Shown piece by piece: positions 1-7,243 of a stretch of DNA of 12,945 nucleotides (position 1 is the first letter of the stretch; every line of letters starts with the position of its first letter). Below the pieces are notes generated by a model that worked only from the letters and a program-made list of their open reading frames with translations, was not told the DNA's origin and did not search any database. The stretch comes from Candidatus Peregrinibacteria bacterium (lineage in GTDB: Bacteria; Patescibacteriota; Gracilibacteria; UBA1369; UBA12463), in the NCBI GenBank assembly GCA_023245695.1, contig JAHFJT010000013.1, positions 1 through 12,945 on the forward strand, written 5' to 3'. The translations under genes were made by a program, and so were the position numbers.

Positions 1-1
1 G

Positions 2-976
2 CGAGCAGATCTTGCAGACTGCGTGGATCAGTTTCTCAAAGCGGCACGGAAAAATAAAGAGCCGTTTGGCGGCGTGCAGATGGTCTTTATTGGCGATCTT
101 TACCAACTTCCACCGATTGTGATGACGCATGAAAGAGATTTCTTTGCCGAGTTTTACGAGAGTCCGTGGTTTTTCCACTCGAAAGCGGTAAGGGATGAAC
201 GATTCTTCATGGAGCTCGTTGAGCTCGATAAGATTTACCGACAGAGTGACGATGCATTTATCGAACTTCTCAACGCGATTCGAGTCAATACCGTTACTGA
301 CCGACAGATCGATTCTATTAATTCGCGAGTGCTGAGTTTAGGTTCGCAGGTTCTCGACAGCATTCATCTCACCTCCACAAATCAGCTCGCAGCCGACATC
401 AACGATGCGCGTCTTGCACAACTCAAAACTCCGACTCATCAGTTTACGAGCACCATCAAAGGAAATTTTGACATGAAGCAGTGCCCAACTGATCAGTCGC
501 TCATGCTCAAAGTGGGCGCGCAGGTCATGTTTGCGAATAACGATATGGACGGCCAGTGGGTCAATGGAACCGTCGGGCAGGTCACCGAAATTCTTCCACG
601 AGCGGTTATCGTCCAGATCCACGGCGGCAAAGAGGTGCATGTCACGCCGCATGAGTGGAAACTCTATCGCTACGAGTACGATGCATCCTCGAAGTTGTTA
701 TCACAAAAGAGTGCGGGTGCTTTTGAGCAGATTCCATTGAAACTCGCCTGGGCCATTACGATTCATAAAAGCCAGGGTAAAACTTTCGACCGTGTGGTGA
801 TCGATCTGGGAAATGGAAGCTTCGCCTCGGGTCAAACCTACGTGGCGCTCAGCCGTTGCCGCACGTTCGAGGGTATTCGTCTGAAAAAGCCTATCCGAAA
901 GAGCGACGTCAAAGTCGACCGCCAAGTCCACAAATTCCTCACCGAGTACCAGCGGGAGACGTATGGGAGGATCTAA
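2..976 (+). CDS. PIF1-like superfamily 1B DNA helicase, 3' part
   Basis: The frame is open from the window edge, so the N-terminus, including Walker A and the DE-box of motif II, is missing. The first visible residues (RADLADCVDQFLKAARKN) match the stretch that follows the DEISM motif in PIF1 proteins. Motif III is clear (FIGDLYQLPP). Motif V (TIHKSQGKTFDRVVIDLG) and motif VI (GQTYVALSRCRTFEGIRL) lie near the C-terminus with a short basic tail. PIF1-family enzymes are ATP-dependent 5'-3' helicases that unwind duplex or G-quadruplex DNA in repair and replication. Stand-alone copies are common in bacteria and phages. GTG at 23 is an internal codon and not the start. The stop is TAA, and a promoter-like sequence begins 8 bases after it. 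The family call is firm; the cellular role is not specified by context. Confidence 0.9.
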   Translation, partial: RADLADCVDQFLKAARKNKEPFGGVQMVFIGDLYQLPPIVMTHERDFFAEFYESPWFFHSKAVRDERFFMELVELDKIYRQSDDAFIELLNAIRVNTVTDRQIDSINSRVLSLGSQVLDSIHLTSTNQLAADINDARLAQLKTPTHQFTSTIKGNFDMKQCPTDQSLMLKVGAQVMFANNDMDGQWVNGTVGQVTEILPRAVIVQIHGGKEVHVTPHEWKLYRYEYDASSKLLSQKSAGAFEQIPLKLAWAITIHKSQGKTFDRVVIDLGNGSFASGQTYVALSRCRTFEGIRLKKPIRKSDVKVDRQVHKFLTEYQRETYGRI

Positions 977-984
977 GGCTGATT

Positions 985-1013
985 TTGACAGAAGGCGGAT
1001 GCTTTGATAGAAT
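985..1013 (+). promoter_or_regulatory. Strong sigma70-type promoter
   Basis: A consensus -35 TTGACA (985-990), a spacer of exactly 17 bases, and a -10 TAGAAT (1008-1013, five of six matches). It lies just after the helicase stop codon and points rightwards. No plus-strand gene follows within reach. The predicted start, near 1020, opens directly into the hairpin and T-tract at 1022-1073. Confidence 0.6.
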
Positions 1014-1019
1014 GTGAAT

Positions 1020-1073
1020 GTAAAGATCTCCGGCCGTGGTTTTCGTACCACAAGTTAGCGGGGGGTCTTTTTT
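1020..1073 (+). ncRNA. Putative short RNA ending in an intrinsic terminator
   Basis: Just downstream of the TTGACA-17-TAGAAT promoter, bases 1022-1031 (AAAGA, a bulged T, CTCC) can pair with 1062-1070 (GGGG, TCTTT). This encloses a second hairpin, GTGGT (1036-1040) with ACCAC (1047-1051), and is followed by six T residues (1068-1073). The unit would give a transcript of roughly 50-55 nucleotides that folds over almost its whole length. The hairpin and T-tract could equally serve only as the helicase terminator, or as an attenuator. The convergent gene ends at 1075, so read-through would be antisense to it. No known RNA family was recognised. Confidence 0.4.
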
Positions 1074-1074
1074 C

Positions 1075-1485
1075 TTATTCTGGATATACCGAGATAAAGA
1101 ATTTTTCATCTGTTTTGATATTTTCCTTTATTTGCACCACAAATAATTCACCATTTGGCGTCTTTCCTCTGAAACGATATAATATTTCCGAATTTTTATT
1201 CGGATTTTTTCTTATCTCTGGAACGAGACAGGAATTCTGAATTACATCCAGGGCGCATGGTAGACATTTCAGTCTTCGAATTTTATCAGCACGATTCAGT
1301 TTGTCATCAATATGATGCCAAAATAATCCCAAAAATATCTTTTGTTTTTTAAAGTATTTTGAGCGAATATGCGCTCTACGTTTGCTTCTACCGCATATCG
1401 CGTCGTAGATTTTCTTAGCTCTTTTGAAAATCTCTTTTAGATCTGTTCCTGGGACTTTCCCTGCTCTGGCCTGATAATATTGCAT
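1075..1485 (-). CDS. Small basic protein, possibly a PBECR-type nuclease
   Basis: A 136-residue protein, strongly basic, with no signal peptide or membrane segment. The C-terminal 60 residues run as a helix with paired cysteines (KCLPCALDVIQNSC), then beta strands carrying YRFRGKTPNGELFVVQIKE and a final FFISVYP. This strand pattern (YRF-GKT-FVVQIKE-ISVYP) resembles the phage-linked Barnase-EndoU-ColicinE5/D-RelE-like (PBECR) nuclease fold. That assignment comes from memory of the fold and is uncertain. The N-terminal half is lysine/arginine-rich. The gene is convergent with the helicase and follows the DGR reverse transcriptase on the same strand after about 100 bases of A/T-rich DNA (1486-1582). 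It is visibly richer in A/T than its neighbours, which suggests acquisition. It could be DGR cargo, a toxin or a phage remnant. Confidence 0.5.
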   Translation of the reverse strand: MQYYQARAGKVPGTDLKEIFKRAKKIYDAICGRSKRRAHIRSKYFKKQKIFLGLFWHHIDDKLNRADKIRRLKCLPCALDVIQNSCLVPEIRKNPNKNSEILYRFRGKTPNGELFVVQIKENIKTDEKFFISVYPE

Positions 1486-1968
1486 TTTTTACCATACATA
1501 ATATATCTAGCATAATACTTCAAAAAATGGCTTATATAAAACATAAATGTTAAATTATTCCTAACAAACTCATAACAAAAAGTTAACAAATTTCTGACAA
1601 AAATGTTTCATATATTTTCCAATAAAACTCTTTTTTCTTCTGTGGCATGTGTTTCAGTAGCAGCCCGCGATAGCTTGCGATATTTTTCTCATTCAGGCGA
1701 GTATGTATTCGCCTGACCGAACGCGCATTGAGCTTTCTTCCACGTGGCCAGATTATTACACCAAGAAATCGAAGCCCGTGACGAGCTTTGCTAATTTTGT
1801 TGTTTTTCCCGCGCAACTCCAGACCAAGTGAATCTCGAAGAAAAGTAATCACTCTACCGCGGAAAACCTCGAGCTCTTCCTTTTTGGCAGCGATCAGGAT
1901 AAAGTCATCGCCGTATCTCATGTATTCTTGGGGCTTCAAACTATGCTTCACAAATCGATCCAGCTCGT

Positions 1969-2590
<622 letters not shown>

Positions 2591-2613
<23 letters not shown>

Positions 2614-2935
2614 TAAAAGTTATGAAGCTTATAAAAATATCGTATCAATCAATGACGCGCTTGAAAAGCGATGGAGGTATTCTCTCGGCGCAAGTCTCGA
2701 ACAGTCAATTCTAAGTTTTCTTGAGCAGTGCATCATGGCCAAGAATGCGCCAAAGTCATTGAAGGCCGCATATCTCATCAAAGCTAGCAGCCAACTTGAA
2801 GTCGCGACACTTAAACTCAGGTTATTTCTAGAATTGGGACTTGCGAATGAAACCAAAATCTTCCAGATGCAGAGTATTCTGAGTGAAATCGGAAGAATGC
2901 TCGGCGGCTGGCTGAGGGCTTCACAAAGCCTATAA
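2591..2935 (+). CDS. avd: Avd, DGR accessory variability determinant (four-helix bundle)
   Basis: The 114-residue length, predicted four-helix layout and motifs match Avd proteins: N-terminal SLPIINKSYEAYKNI, RWRYSLGASLEQ, MAKNAPKSLKAAYLIKASS, then LGLANETKIFQMQSILSE and the end IGRMLGGWLRASQ. Avd forms a positively charged barrel-shaped pentamer that binds the RT and the template RNA and is needed for retrohoming. The start ATG 2591 is preceded by AGG at a short distance, a weak ribosome site. The gene is on the strand opposite to RT, TR and the target gene. Its first 23 bases overlap the first codons of the RT head-to-head, and its body is antisense to the region between TR and RT. This differs from the co-directional layout of the Bordetella phage DGR. 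Confidence 0.88.
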
Positions 2936-3249
2936 AATAATTTTGAGAGAAGCACATCTCCGTTCATCCAGACCCGCCCGCGAAGATTGTCGTTCGAATT
3001 GTCAGGATTGTTCCTGTTCAAGTTCACGTGATCATTGTTCCAATTCGCGTTCGGCAAGTTGTCAGTTGTTGACCAGATACTTCTGAGAACCACATCTGCA
3101 GTCGCAACCGCAGTGCTTGCATTGGCTTGCTTTTTACACCCTACCAAGGAGTCTATCTGGCTCAAACGTGAGGGGAGATGTGCTGATTGCATATCCAGAC
3201 TTCTTATTTCATTCAAAGTCTTTTTTGAATATGCAGAGCGTGGTAGCCC
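2936..3249 (-). ncRNA. DGR template RNA locus (approximate extent)
   Basis: The stretch between avd and the target-gene terminator holds TR and about 180 bases upstream of it on the minus strand, with no convincing gene. The terminator at 3254-3297 should stop target-gene transcripts, so TR RNA probably has its own promoter between about 3250 and 3070. The best I see there is TTGAAT, a 17-base spacer and a poor -10 (TATGCA), which is weak. The RNA would have to continue past TR for priming, and so into antisense avd sequence. Ends are inferred and not seen. Confidence 0.4.
2968..3067 (-). repeat. DGR template repeat (TR)
   Basis: A 100-base segment that aligns without gaps to 3378-3477 (offset 410). 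On the minus strand it is rich in AAC/AAT codons (it reads NLPNANWNNDHVNLNRNN), as expected of a template whose adenines are targets. All 13 differences from VR fall on TR adenines: nine A to G and four A to T. The GC-rich end, CTTCGCGGGCGGGTCTGG on the minus strand, is identical in both copies and is the likely IMH-type initiation end. Past it, the next three differences (2967, 2964, 2963) are also template adenines before similarity is lost. Confidence 0.95.
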
Positions 3250-3253
3250 CAAC

Positions 3254-3297
3254 AAAAAAAGATGCTGGAGTGGCTATTCACCACTTATCAGCATCTT
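3254..3297 (-). terminator. Intrinsic terminator of the DGR target gene
   Basis: The outer stem pairs AAGATGCTG (3259-3267) with CAGCATCTT (3289-3297), and the inner stem pairs AGTGG (3269-3273) with CCACT (3281-3285) around a seven-base loop. On the minus strand the hairpin is followed directly by seven T residues (A run 3254-3260). It lies about 60 bases after the target stop codon and separates target-gene transcription from TR. Confidence 0.8.
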
Positions 3298-3342
3298 AGA
3301 TTATTGCTATAGAAAAATAAAAGAAAAAGAAGAAAAGGAAAA

Positions 3343-3361
3343 CTAAATATCAAATACTAAG
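3343..3361 (-). other. Small stem-loop just after VR
   Basis: CTTAGTAT and ATATTTAG can pair around a TTG loop with one mismatch and one G-T pair, overlapping the target stop codon. DGRs such as that of phage BPP-1 carry a hairpin shortly after VR that aids homing. Whether this weak stem plays that role is inference. Between it and the terminator, 3299-3342 is an A-rich purine tract and nothing else was seen. Confidence 0.25.
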
Positions 3362-4241
3362 CTTTTTCCCCTGGCACCCAGACCCGCCCGCGAAGATCGT
3401 CGTACGAATTGCCAGGATTGTCCCTGTACAAGCTCACGTGAACATCGTACCAACTCGCGTTCGGCAAGCTGCCAGCTCCCTGTGGACGCTCGTAGGCTGT
3501 ATAAAATTGCTTATCATAGACTTGTCCTCGAGCCATAGCATCCATAATTGAACCTACGCAGGCATTCTGAGGCATGATGGTTGCGCCTGGAGTCTGCTCA
3601 AACCTTCGCTTGTACTCGGCTACCATTTCTTCGTTCGTTCTCTTTACTTTCTGTTCGGCATCTTTATAGAAAATAGTTGGGTCAAATGGCATGTCTTCAA
3701 TATCGGTTGTGAGACCGAATGATCCAGGTGGAGCCTTCACCTTCTTCCACTGATCCCATCCGATGTAACCTTTATTCTGGCCTGGAATCGTTGGGTGATG
3801 ATCGATAACTTGCATAAGTTTCGCAACTTCCATATCTGGAAGAAGTTTGAGACGTGGTGTGCCGTACTGCTTGAGGCCCTGAATGGTTTCTGTTTGGACG
3901 GTGGCTGCCCATTTCATGACATCGTCTTTCTTGGCGAGGGTGGTGAGATCTTTTGCGCTGATCTGGAAAATGGATTTCCATGCGGCAAAACCAGCATCGT
4001 ATTGCTCAGCAGTGTGGTCCATGAATTCTTGCTGTTCAGGAGACGTGCGGCCTTCGAGACGATCGAAAAGCGCTACTGTTTTTGATCGAACGGTCGCGTC
4101 TGGAATTATTGGGCTTGTTGCGAGATCGTCTGGTCGCCGGAAATTCAATCTTTCCGAGGCGTGTGCGAGAGCTTTTTGCTCTACGGTTAGTGGCCAACTG
4201 TCGGGATACTGACCTGGCTGTGAAGTATTTTGAGAGGACAT
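3357..4241 (-). CDS. DGR target protein with C-terminal variable region
   Basis: A 294-residue protein with no signal peptide or membrane segment, so apparently cytoplasmic unless exported another way. The N-terminal 200 residues are mainly helical and charged, and I do not recognise a domain. The C-terminal third (FGLTTDIEDMPFD onward) resembles the C-type-lectin-like module of CPR DGR targets. VR covers residues 256-288 and ends LRGRVWVPGEKA. Thirteen residues differ from the TR-encoded version: 256-258, 263, 265-267, 270, 272, 274, 277, 280 and 282. Most are Asn in the template and Ser, Tyr or Asp here. The invariant backbone between them (LPNA, W264, HV, LRGRVW) should hold the fold. A good promoter lies at 4279-4306. 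No Shine-Dalgarno site is visible. The ligand is unknown. Confidence 0.85.
   Translation of the reverse strand: MSSQNTSQPGQYPDSWPLTVEQKALAHASERLNFRRPDDLATSPIIPDATVRSKTVALFDRLEGRTSPEQQEFMDHTAEQYDAGFAAWKSIFQISAKDLTTLAKKDDVMKWAATVQTETIQGLKQYGTPRLKLLPDMEVAKLMQVIDHHPTIPGQNKGYIGWDQWKKVKAPPGSFGLTTDIEDMPFDPTIFYKDAEQKVKRTNEEMVAEYKRRFEQTPGATIMPQNACVGSIMDAMARGQVYDKQFYTAYERPQGAGSLPNASWYDVHVSLYRDNPGNSYDDLRGRVWVPGEKA
3378..3477 (-). repeat. DGR variable repeat (VR)
   Basis: The 3'-terminal part of the target gene, aligned without gaps to TR. Of 32 positions that are adenine in TR, 13 are changed; of the other 68, none is. Mutagenic homing has therefore acted on this locus and the pattern has not been blurred by ordinary mutation, which argues for recent activity. 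Confidence 0.95.
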
Positions 4242-4278
4242 AGGGGTGATTTAGGAGTTAATCACAACTGAAGTATTG

Positions 4279-4306
4279 ATATTACTCTTAATTCTTTATA
4301 TGTCAA
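4279..4306 (-). promoter_or_regulatory. Promoter of the DGR target gene
   Basis: On the minus strand a consensus TTGACA (4301-4306), a 16-base spacer and TAATAT (4279-4284, four of six matches), placed about 38 bases upstream of the target ATG at 4241. The surrounding DNA is A/T-rich. Confidence 0.6.
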
Positions 4307-4354
4307 GTTTTGGCTTTGTTATATCAGAAATTCCCCAATAGTACGGCTGCTAAG

Positions 4355-4368
4355 TCTGCCCGGGCAGA
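4355..4368. other. 14-bp perfect palindrome
   Basis: TCTGCCCGGGCAGA is a perfect GC-rich palindrome with no loop, in the 206-base gap between the divergent promoters of the target gene and the VirD4-like gene. A regulator-binding site is possible. Nothing else ties it to a function. Confidence 0.3.
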
Positions 4369-4440
4369 TGTCACGACAATAGCTTCGGCTCCATGAATTT
4401 GCATGAAAATATTACTAGCCTTCCCCAAAGCTAGCTTTTC

Positions 4441-4449
4441 TGGTATAAT
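4441..4449 (+). promoter_or_regulatory. Extended -10 promoter of the VirD4-like gene
   Basis: TGGTATAAT combines the TGn extension with a perfect -10 hexamer (4444-4449). The -35 position (TTCCCC, 4421-4426) is poor, as is usual for extended -10 promoters. Transcription would start near 4456 and leave a leader of about 57 bases before ATG 4513. Confidence 0.6.
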
Positions 4450-4467
4450 GGTTTGATGGTAGTATGT

Positions 4468-4482
4468 CGCTGAACCTCAGCG
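4468..4482 (+). promoter_or_regulatory. Leader hairpin before the VirD4-like gene
   Basis: CGCTGA and TCAGCG pair perfectly around a three-base loop (ACC), 31 bases before the start codon and inside the predicted leader. There is no T-tract, so it is not a terminator. It may shape leader structure or stability. The start codon has no Shine-Dalgarno site. Confidence 0.35.
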
Positions 4483-4512
4483 GAACTCCAGCAGAACCTC
4501 CTCTCATAATTT

Positions 4513-7059
4513 ATGGACCTCACAATTATATATTGGCTTGTCGGCATCATTGTCCTCGGATTTGGGGCGTTTGAGCTGGTGCACTATGTGATTCATCACC
4601 ATGCGGATGAGCATCGTATGAAGAATATGGTGTTCCTTCAGATTCGTGTGCCACGTAAGGAATCCAAAGATGATGTGGAGAAAGAGTCGCAGTCGTTTTC
4701 GGCGCAGAAGAGCTTCAAGGAAATCGTGGGTATCATGACGCACTTTTATGAGTCGCTGCATAGTATGTACGACAAGAGTTTCAAGTATCACTTCATCGGA
4801 CAGGACTACCTTTCGCTGGAGTATGCGGTGATCGACGGTGAGATTCTTTTTTACATGGTTGTTCCGCGAGATCTCGTCGTCTATCTGGAAAAGCAGATCA
4901 CGAGCTTCTATCCGGACTGTCACATCGAGAAGGTCAACGACTACAATATCTTCAAGCCAAACTCCGAGGTGTACGGTTGCTATATGCAGCTCGAGCAGGA
5001 CTATCACCTGCCTTTCAAAAACTACAATCGACTCAACTCCGACCCGCTCAATGCGATCGCAAATGCGCTCTCGAAGTTCGAAAAAGACGAAGGTGCGGCG
5101 ATCCAAATCATGATTAAGCCGGCCGATAATCACTGGCAGCACAAGGGCCGAGAATTGGCTAAGGCTAAATATAAAGGCGACAAACACCATGGCTTCGCCT
5201 GGTACAATCCATTGAGCTGGATTTCATCTCTCTTTGGATTTTTCATGAACAGTGAGCACAAGGAAACGCCTGAGCAGCAGGAGCGTGTCACCTCGATTGG
5301 CGAAGAAGAGATCAAGGCGATCGATGAGAAAAATTCGCATCCTGGTTTTGAGACGATTATCCGAATCGTCTGTACCGCACCAAACTTACGAGATGCGAAA
5401 TTGAATGTCTCCAATATTCACAAAGCCTTTGGTCAGTTCGACTTCCCAAACGGCAACGAGTTCGAGCACTCGAAGTACCATGATGTGAATAAGCTCGTAA
5501 AGGACTTCATCTATCGACGATTCCGGCAGAGCTGGTTGCGTGCGTTTTTACCTGATGAAGGCAAACGACATATGATCCTCTCTTCGGAAGATATTGCGAC
5601 GCTCTATCACCTTCCAAGCATCCGGTACAACGCGAACCCGCATATTGTCTGGCAGAACTATAAGGTCGCACCGGCTCCGGCCAATATTCCGACCGAGGGT
5701 ATTCTTCTTGGACACAATACGTACCGAGGTACGACGAAAGAAATTCGCATGAAGCGTGATGATCGATTCCGACACTTCTACGTCATCGGTCAGACGGGTA
5801 CGGGTAAGTCTTCGATTCTCCAGGCGATGATCCGACAGGATCTCCGAAATGGCGATGGTCTCGCGATTATTGATCCCCATGGAAGCTTGATTGAGGACAT
5901 CATGCCGTTCATTCCGCGTGAGCGTGCGGACGATGTGATTTACTTCAATCCGGGCGATATGGATCGACCGATGGGCTTGAACTTGCTCGAGGGTGATACC
6001 TGGGAAGAAAAGGAGCTCGTCTCGATGGAGGCGATGAACATTATGATTAAATTGTTCGGTGAAGAAATCTTTGGTCCGCGAATTCAGGACTACTTCCGAA
6101 ACGGCTGTCTCACACTCATGTCCGATCCGGATGGCGGTTCGATTACTGATATCGTACGTCTCTTTACGGATGATGAGTTTGCAGCATTCAAAACAGAGAA
6201 AGTCACGAATCCGATCGTCAAGTCGTTCTGGGACAACCAGATGGCGAAAACGGGTCAGCGTGAAAAGCAGGAGATGATCCCATACTTGGCGGCGAAGTTT
6301 GGTCAGTTCGTCACGAATACCATGATGCGTAATATCATCGGTCAGGCGAAGTCGGCGTTCAATCTCTCTGAGGTCATGGAGAATGGGAAAATTCTTCTCG
6401 TGAATCTCTCTAAGGGTGAAACCGGTGAAATGAACTCGAAGCTCCTTGGTTTGATCATGGTGTCGAAGATTCAGATGGCCGCGCTCGCTCGTCAGAAGAT
6501 TCTCAAGCAAGGCAAAAAGCCACGCGACTTCTTCCTCTACATTGATGAGTTCCAGAACTACGTCACTGACTCTATTGAGGTGATCCTGTCTGAGGCTCGT
6601 AAGTACCGTCTCGGTATGGCCGTGGCCCACCAGTACCTCGCCCAGCTGGAGGACAAGGGGGGTGGCTTGAACAAGAAGGGTTCGAGTATTAAGGAGGCGA
6701 TCTTCGGTAACGTGGGGACCATCTTGAGTTACAAGATCGGTGCGCAGGACGCCGAGTACATGGCCAAGGAAATGCAGCCGGTGTTTAGTGACCAGGATAT
6801 GGTGAACCTGGATAAGTTCAAGGCGGTGATGAAACTCTCTATCGATACCCAGCCTTCCCGACCGTTTAGTATCACTCCTTTAAACCCGTACCTGGAGCAG
6901 GGAGACCGTGCGGCGGCAGAGGCTTTCAAACAGCTTTCACGATTGAAGTACGGTCGAGACAAGGACTTCGTGGATCGAGAGATCATCCGACGTCTTGGCT
7001 TAACCGGAGGAGGCGCGAGTGCGCCAAAGCCAGCTGGAGACGATCCCTTTGGGTTCTAG
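4513..7059 (+). CDS. VirD4/TraG-like membrane-anchored DNA-translocase ATPase
   Basis: An 848-residue protein. Residues 3-24 form one N-terminal membrane helix. Residues 30-400 are a soluble region of unknown fold. The motor domain has Walker A GQTGTGKS (426-433), IIDPHGS (452-458) and Walker B FLYIDEFQ (674-681), followed by the VAHQYLAQL segment typical of VirD4/TraG/TrwB and HerA-FtsK relatives. Such ATPases form hexamers that pump DNA or couple DNA to a type IV secretion channel. One membrane helix rather than two, and a long N-terminal region, are seen in CPR versions. It is alone between its own promoter and terminator: no relaxase, VirB4 or pilin gene is nearby. It may serve DNA uptake, conjugation or surface assembly; the sequence does not decide. 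Residues 835-848 are a glycine/proline-rich tail. Confidence 0.85.
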   Translation: MDLTIIYWLVGIIVLGFGAFELVHYVIHHHADEHRMKNMVFLQIRVPRKESKDDVEKESQSFSAQKSFKEIVGIMTHFYESLHSMYDKSFKYHFIGQDYLSLEYAVIDGEILFYMVVPRDLVVYLEKQITSFYPDCHIEKVNDYNIFKPNSEVYGCYMQLEQDYHLPFKNYNRLNSDPLNAIANALSKFEKDEGAAIQIMIKPADNHWQHKGRELAKAKYKGDKHHGFAWYNPLSWISSLFGFFMNSEHKETPEQQERVTSIGEEEIKAIDEKNSHPGFETIIRIVCTAPNLRDAKLNVSNIHKAFGQFDFPNGNEFEHSKYHDVNKLVKDFIYRRFRQSWLRAFLPDEGKRHMILSSEDIATLYHLPSIRYNANPHIVWQNYKVAPAPANIPTEGILLGHNTYRGTTKEIRMKRDDRFRHFYVIGQTGTGKSSILQAMIRQDLRNGDGLAIIDPHGSLIEDIMPFIPRERADDVIYFNPGDMDRPMGLNLLEGDTWEEKELVSMEAMNIMIKLFGEEIFGPRIQDYFRNGCLTLMSDPDGGSITDIVRLFTDDEFAAFKTEKVTNPIVKSFWDNQMAKTGQREKQEMIPYLAAKFGQFVTNTMMRNIIGQAKSAFNLSEVMENGKILLVNLSKGETGEMNSKLLGLIMVSKIQMAALARQKILKQGKKPRDFFLYIDEFQNYVTDSIEVILSEARKYRLGMAVAHQYLAQLEDKGGGLNKKGSSIKEAIFGNVGTILSYKIGAQDAEYMAKEMQPVFSDQDMVNLDKFKAVMKLSIDTQPSRPFSITPLNPYLEQGDRAAAEAFKQLSRLKYGRDKDFVDREIIRRLGLTGGGASAPKPAGDDPFGF

Positions 7060-7092
7060 GTCTCATTTAAAGGATACAGGGACCTATTTTTT
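7057..7092 (+). terminator. Intrinsic terminator overlapping the VirD4-like stop codon
   Basis: TAGGTCTC (7057-7064, its first three bases are the stop codon) pairs with GGGACCTA (7079-7086), eight pairs with one G-T, followed by six T residues (7087-7092). The gene's transcript would end a few bases after its stop codon, consistent with a single-gene unit. Confidence 0.7.
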
Positions 7093-7198
7093 GACGTGCG
7101 CCACCCGTTTTCGCGAGCTTTATTTAGCTTTGCTTTTTAAGTGCGGCACCTTTTCAAAGTTATGACAATGGTATATAACGGCCGTCCGTGTCCTTTTG

Positions 7199-7207
7199 TG
7201 GTATACT
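7199..7207 (+). promoter_or_regulatory. Extended -10 promoter of the 3D-domain protein gene
   Basis: TGGTATACT is a TGn-extended -10 with five of six consensus bases (7202-7207). The -35 region is not recognisable. Predicted transcription starts near 7214, downstream of ATG 7211. This argues that the real start codon is ATG 7244. A similar TGGTATATA lies about 30 bases upstream. Confidence 0.5.
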
Positions 7208-7243
7208 GATATGAAGTCAAAAACACAAAAAACACATATATCT

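Noticed and set aside
1004..1240. 78-codon plus-strand open frame after the helicase
   Set aside because: It runs through the hairpin and T-tract and antisense to the 1075-1485 gene, with no protein-like pattern.
2629..3255. 208-codon minus-strand open frame covering TR and antisense avd
   Set aside because: Its Asn-rich part is the template repeat and the rest is antisense to avd. An open frame here follows from TR being copied from coding sequence.
2968..3477. Two similar 100-base repeats as a CRISPR or transposon end
   Set aside because: There are only two copies, direct, 310 bases apart, with adenine-restricted differences. This is a TR/VR pair; there are no short regular spacers and no terminal inverted repeats.
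4504..5190. 228-codon minus-strand open frame at the start of the VirD4-like gene
   Set aside because: Antisense shadow of the coding region; its low-complexity His/Glu/Val composition matches no protein.
5548..6630. 360-codon minus-strand open frame antisense to the VirD4-like gene
   Set aside because: It mirrors codon bias of a gene with clear Walker motifs on the plus strand and has no recognisable domain or start signals.
7196..7243. Upstream TTG 7196 or ATG 7211 as start of the 3D-domain protein
   Set aside because: TTG 7196 overlaps the extended -10 and ATG 7211 lies before the expected transcript start. ATG 7244 begins a clean signal peptide.
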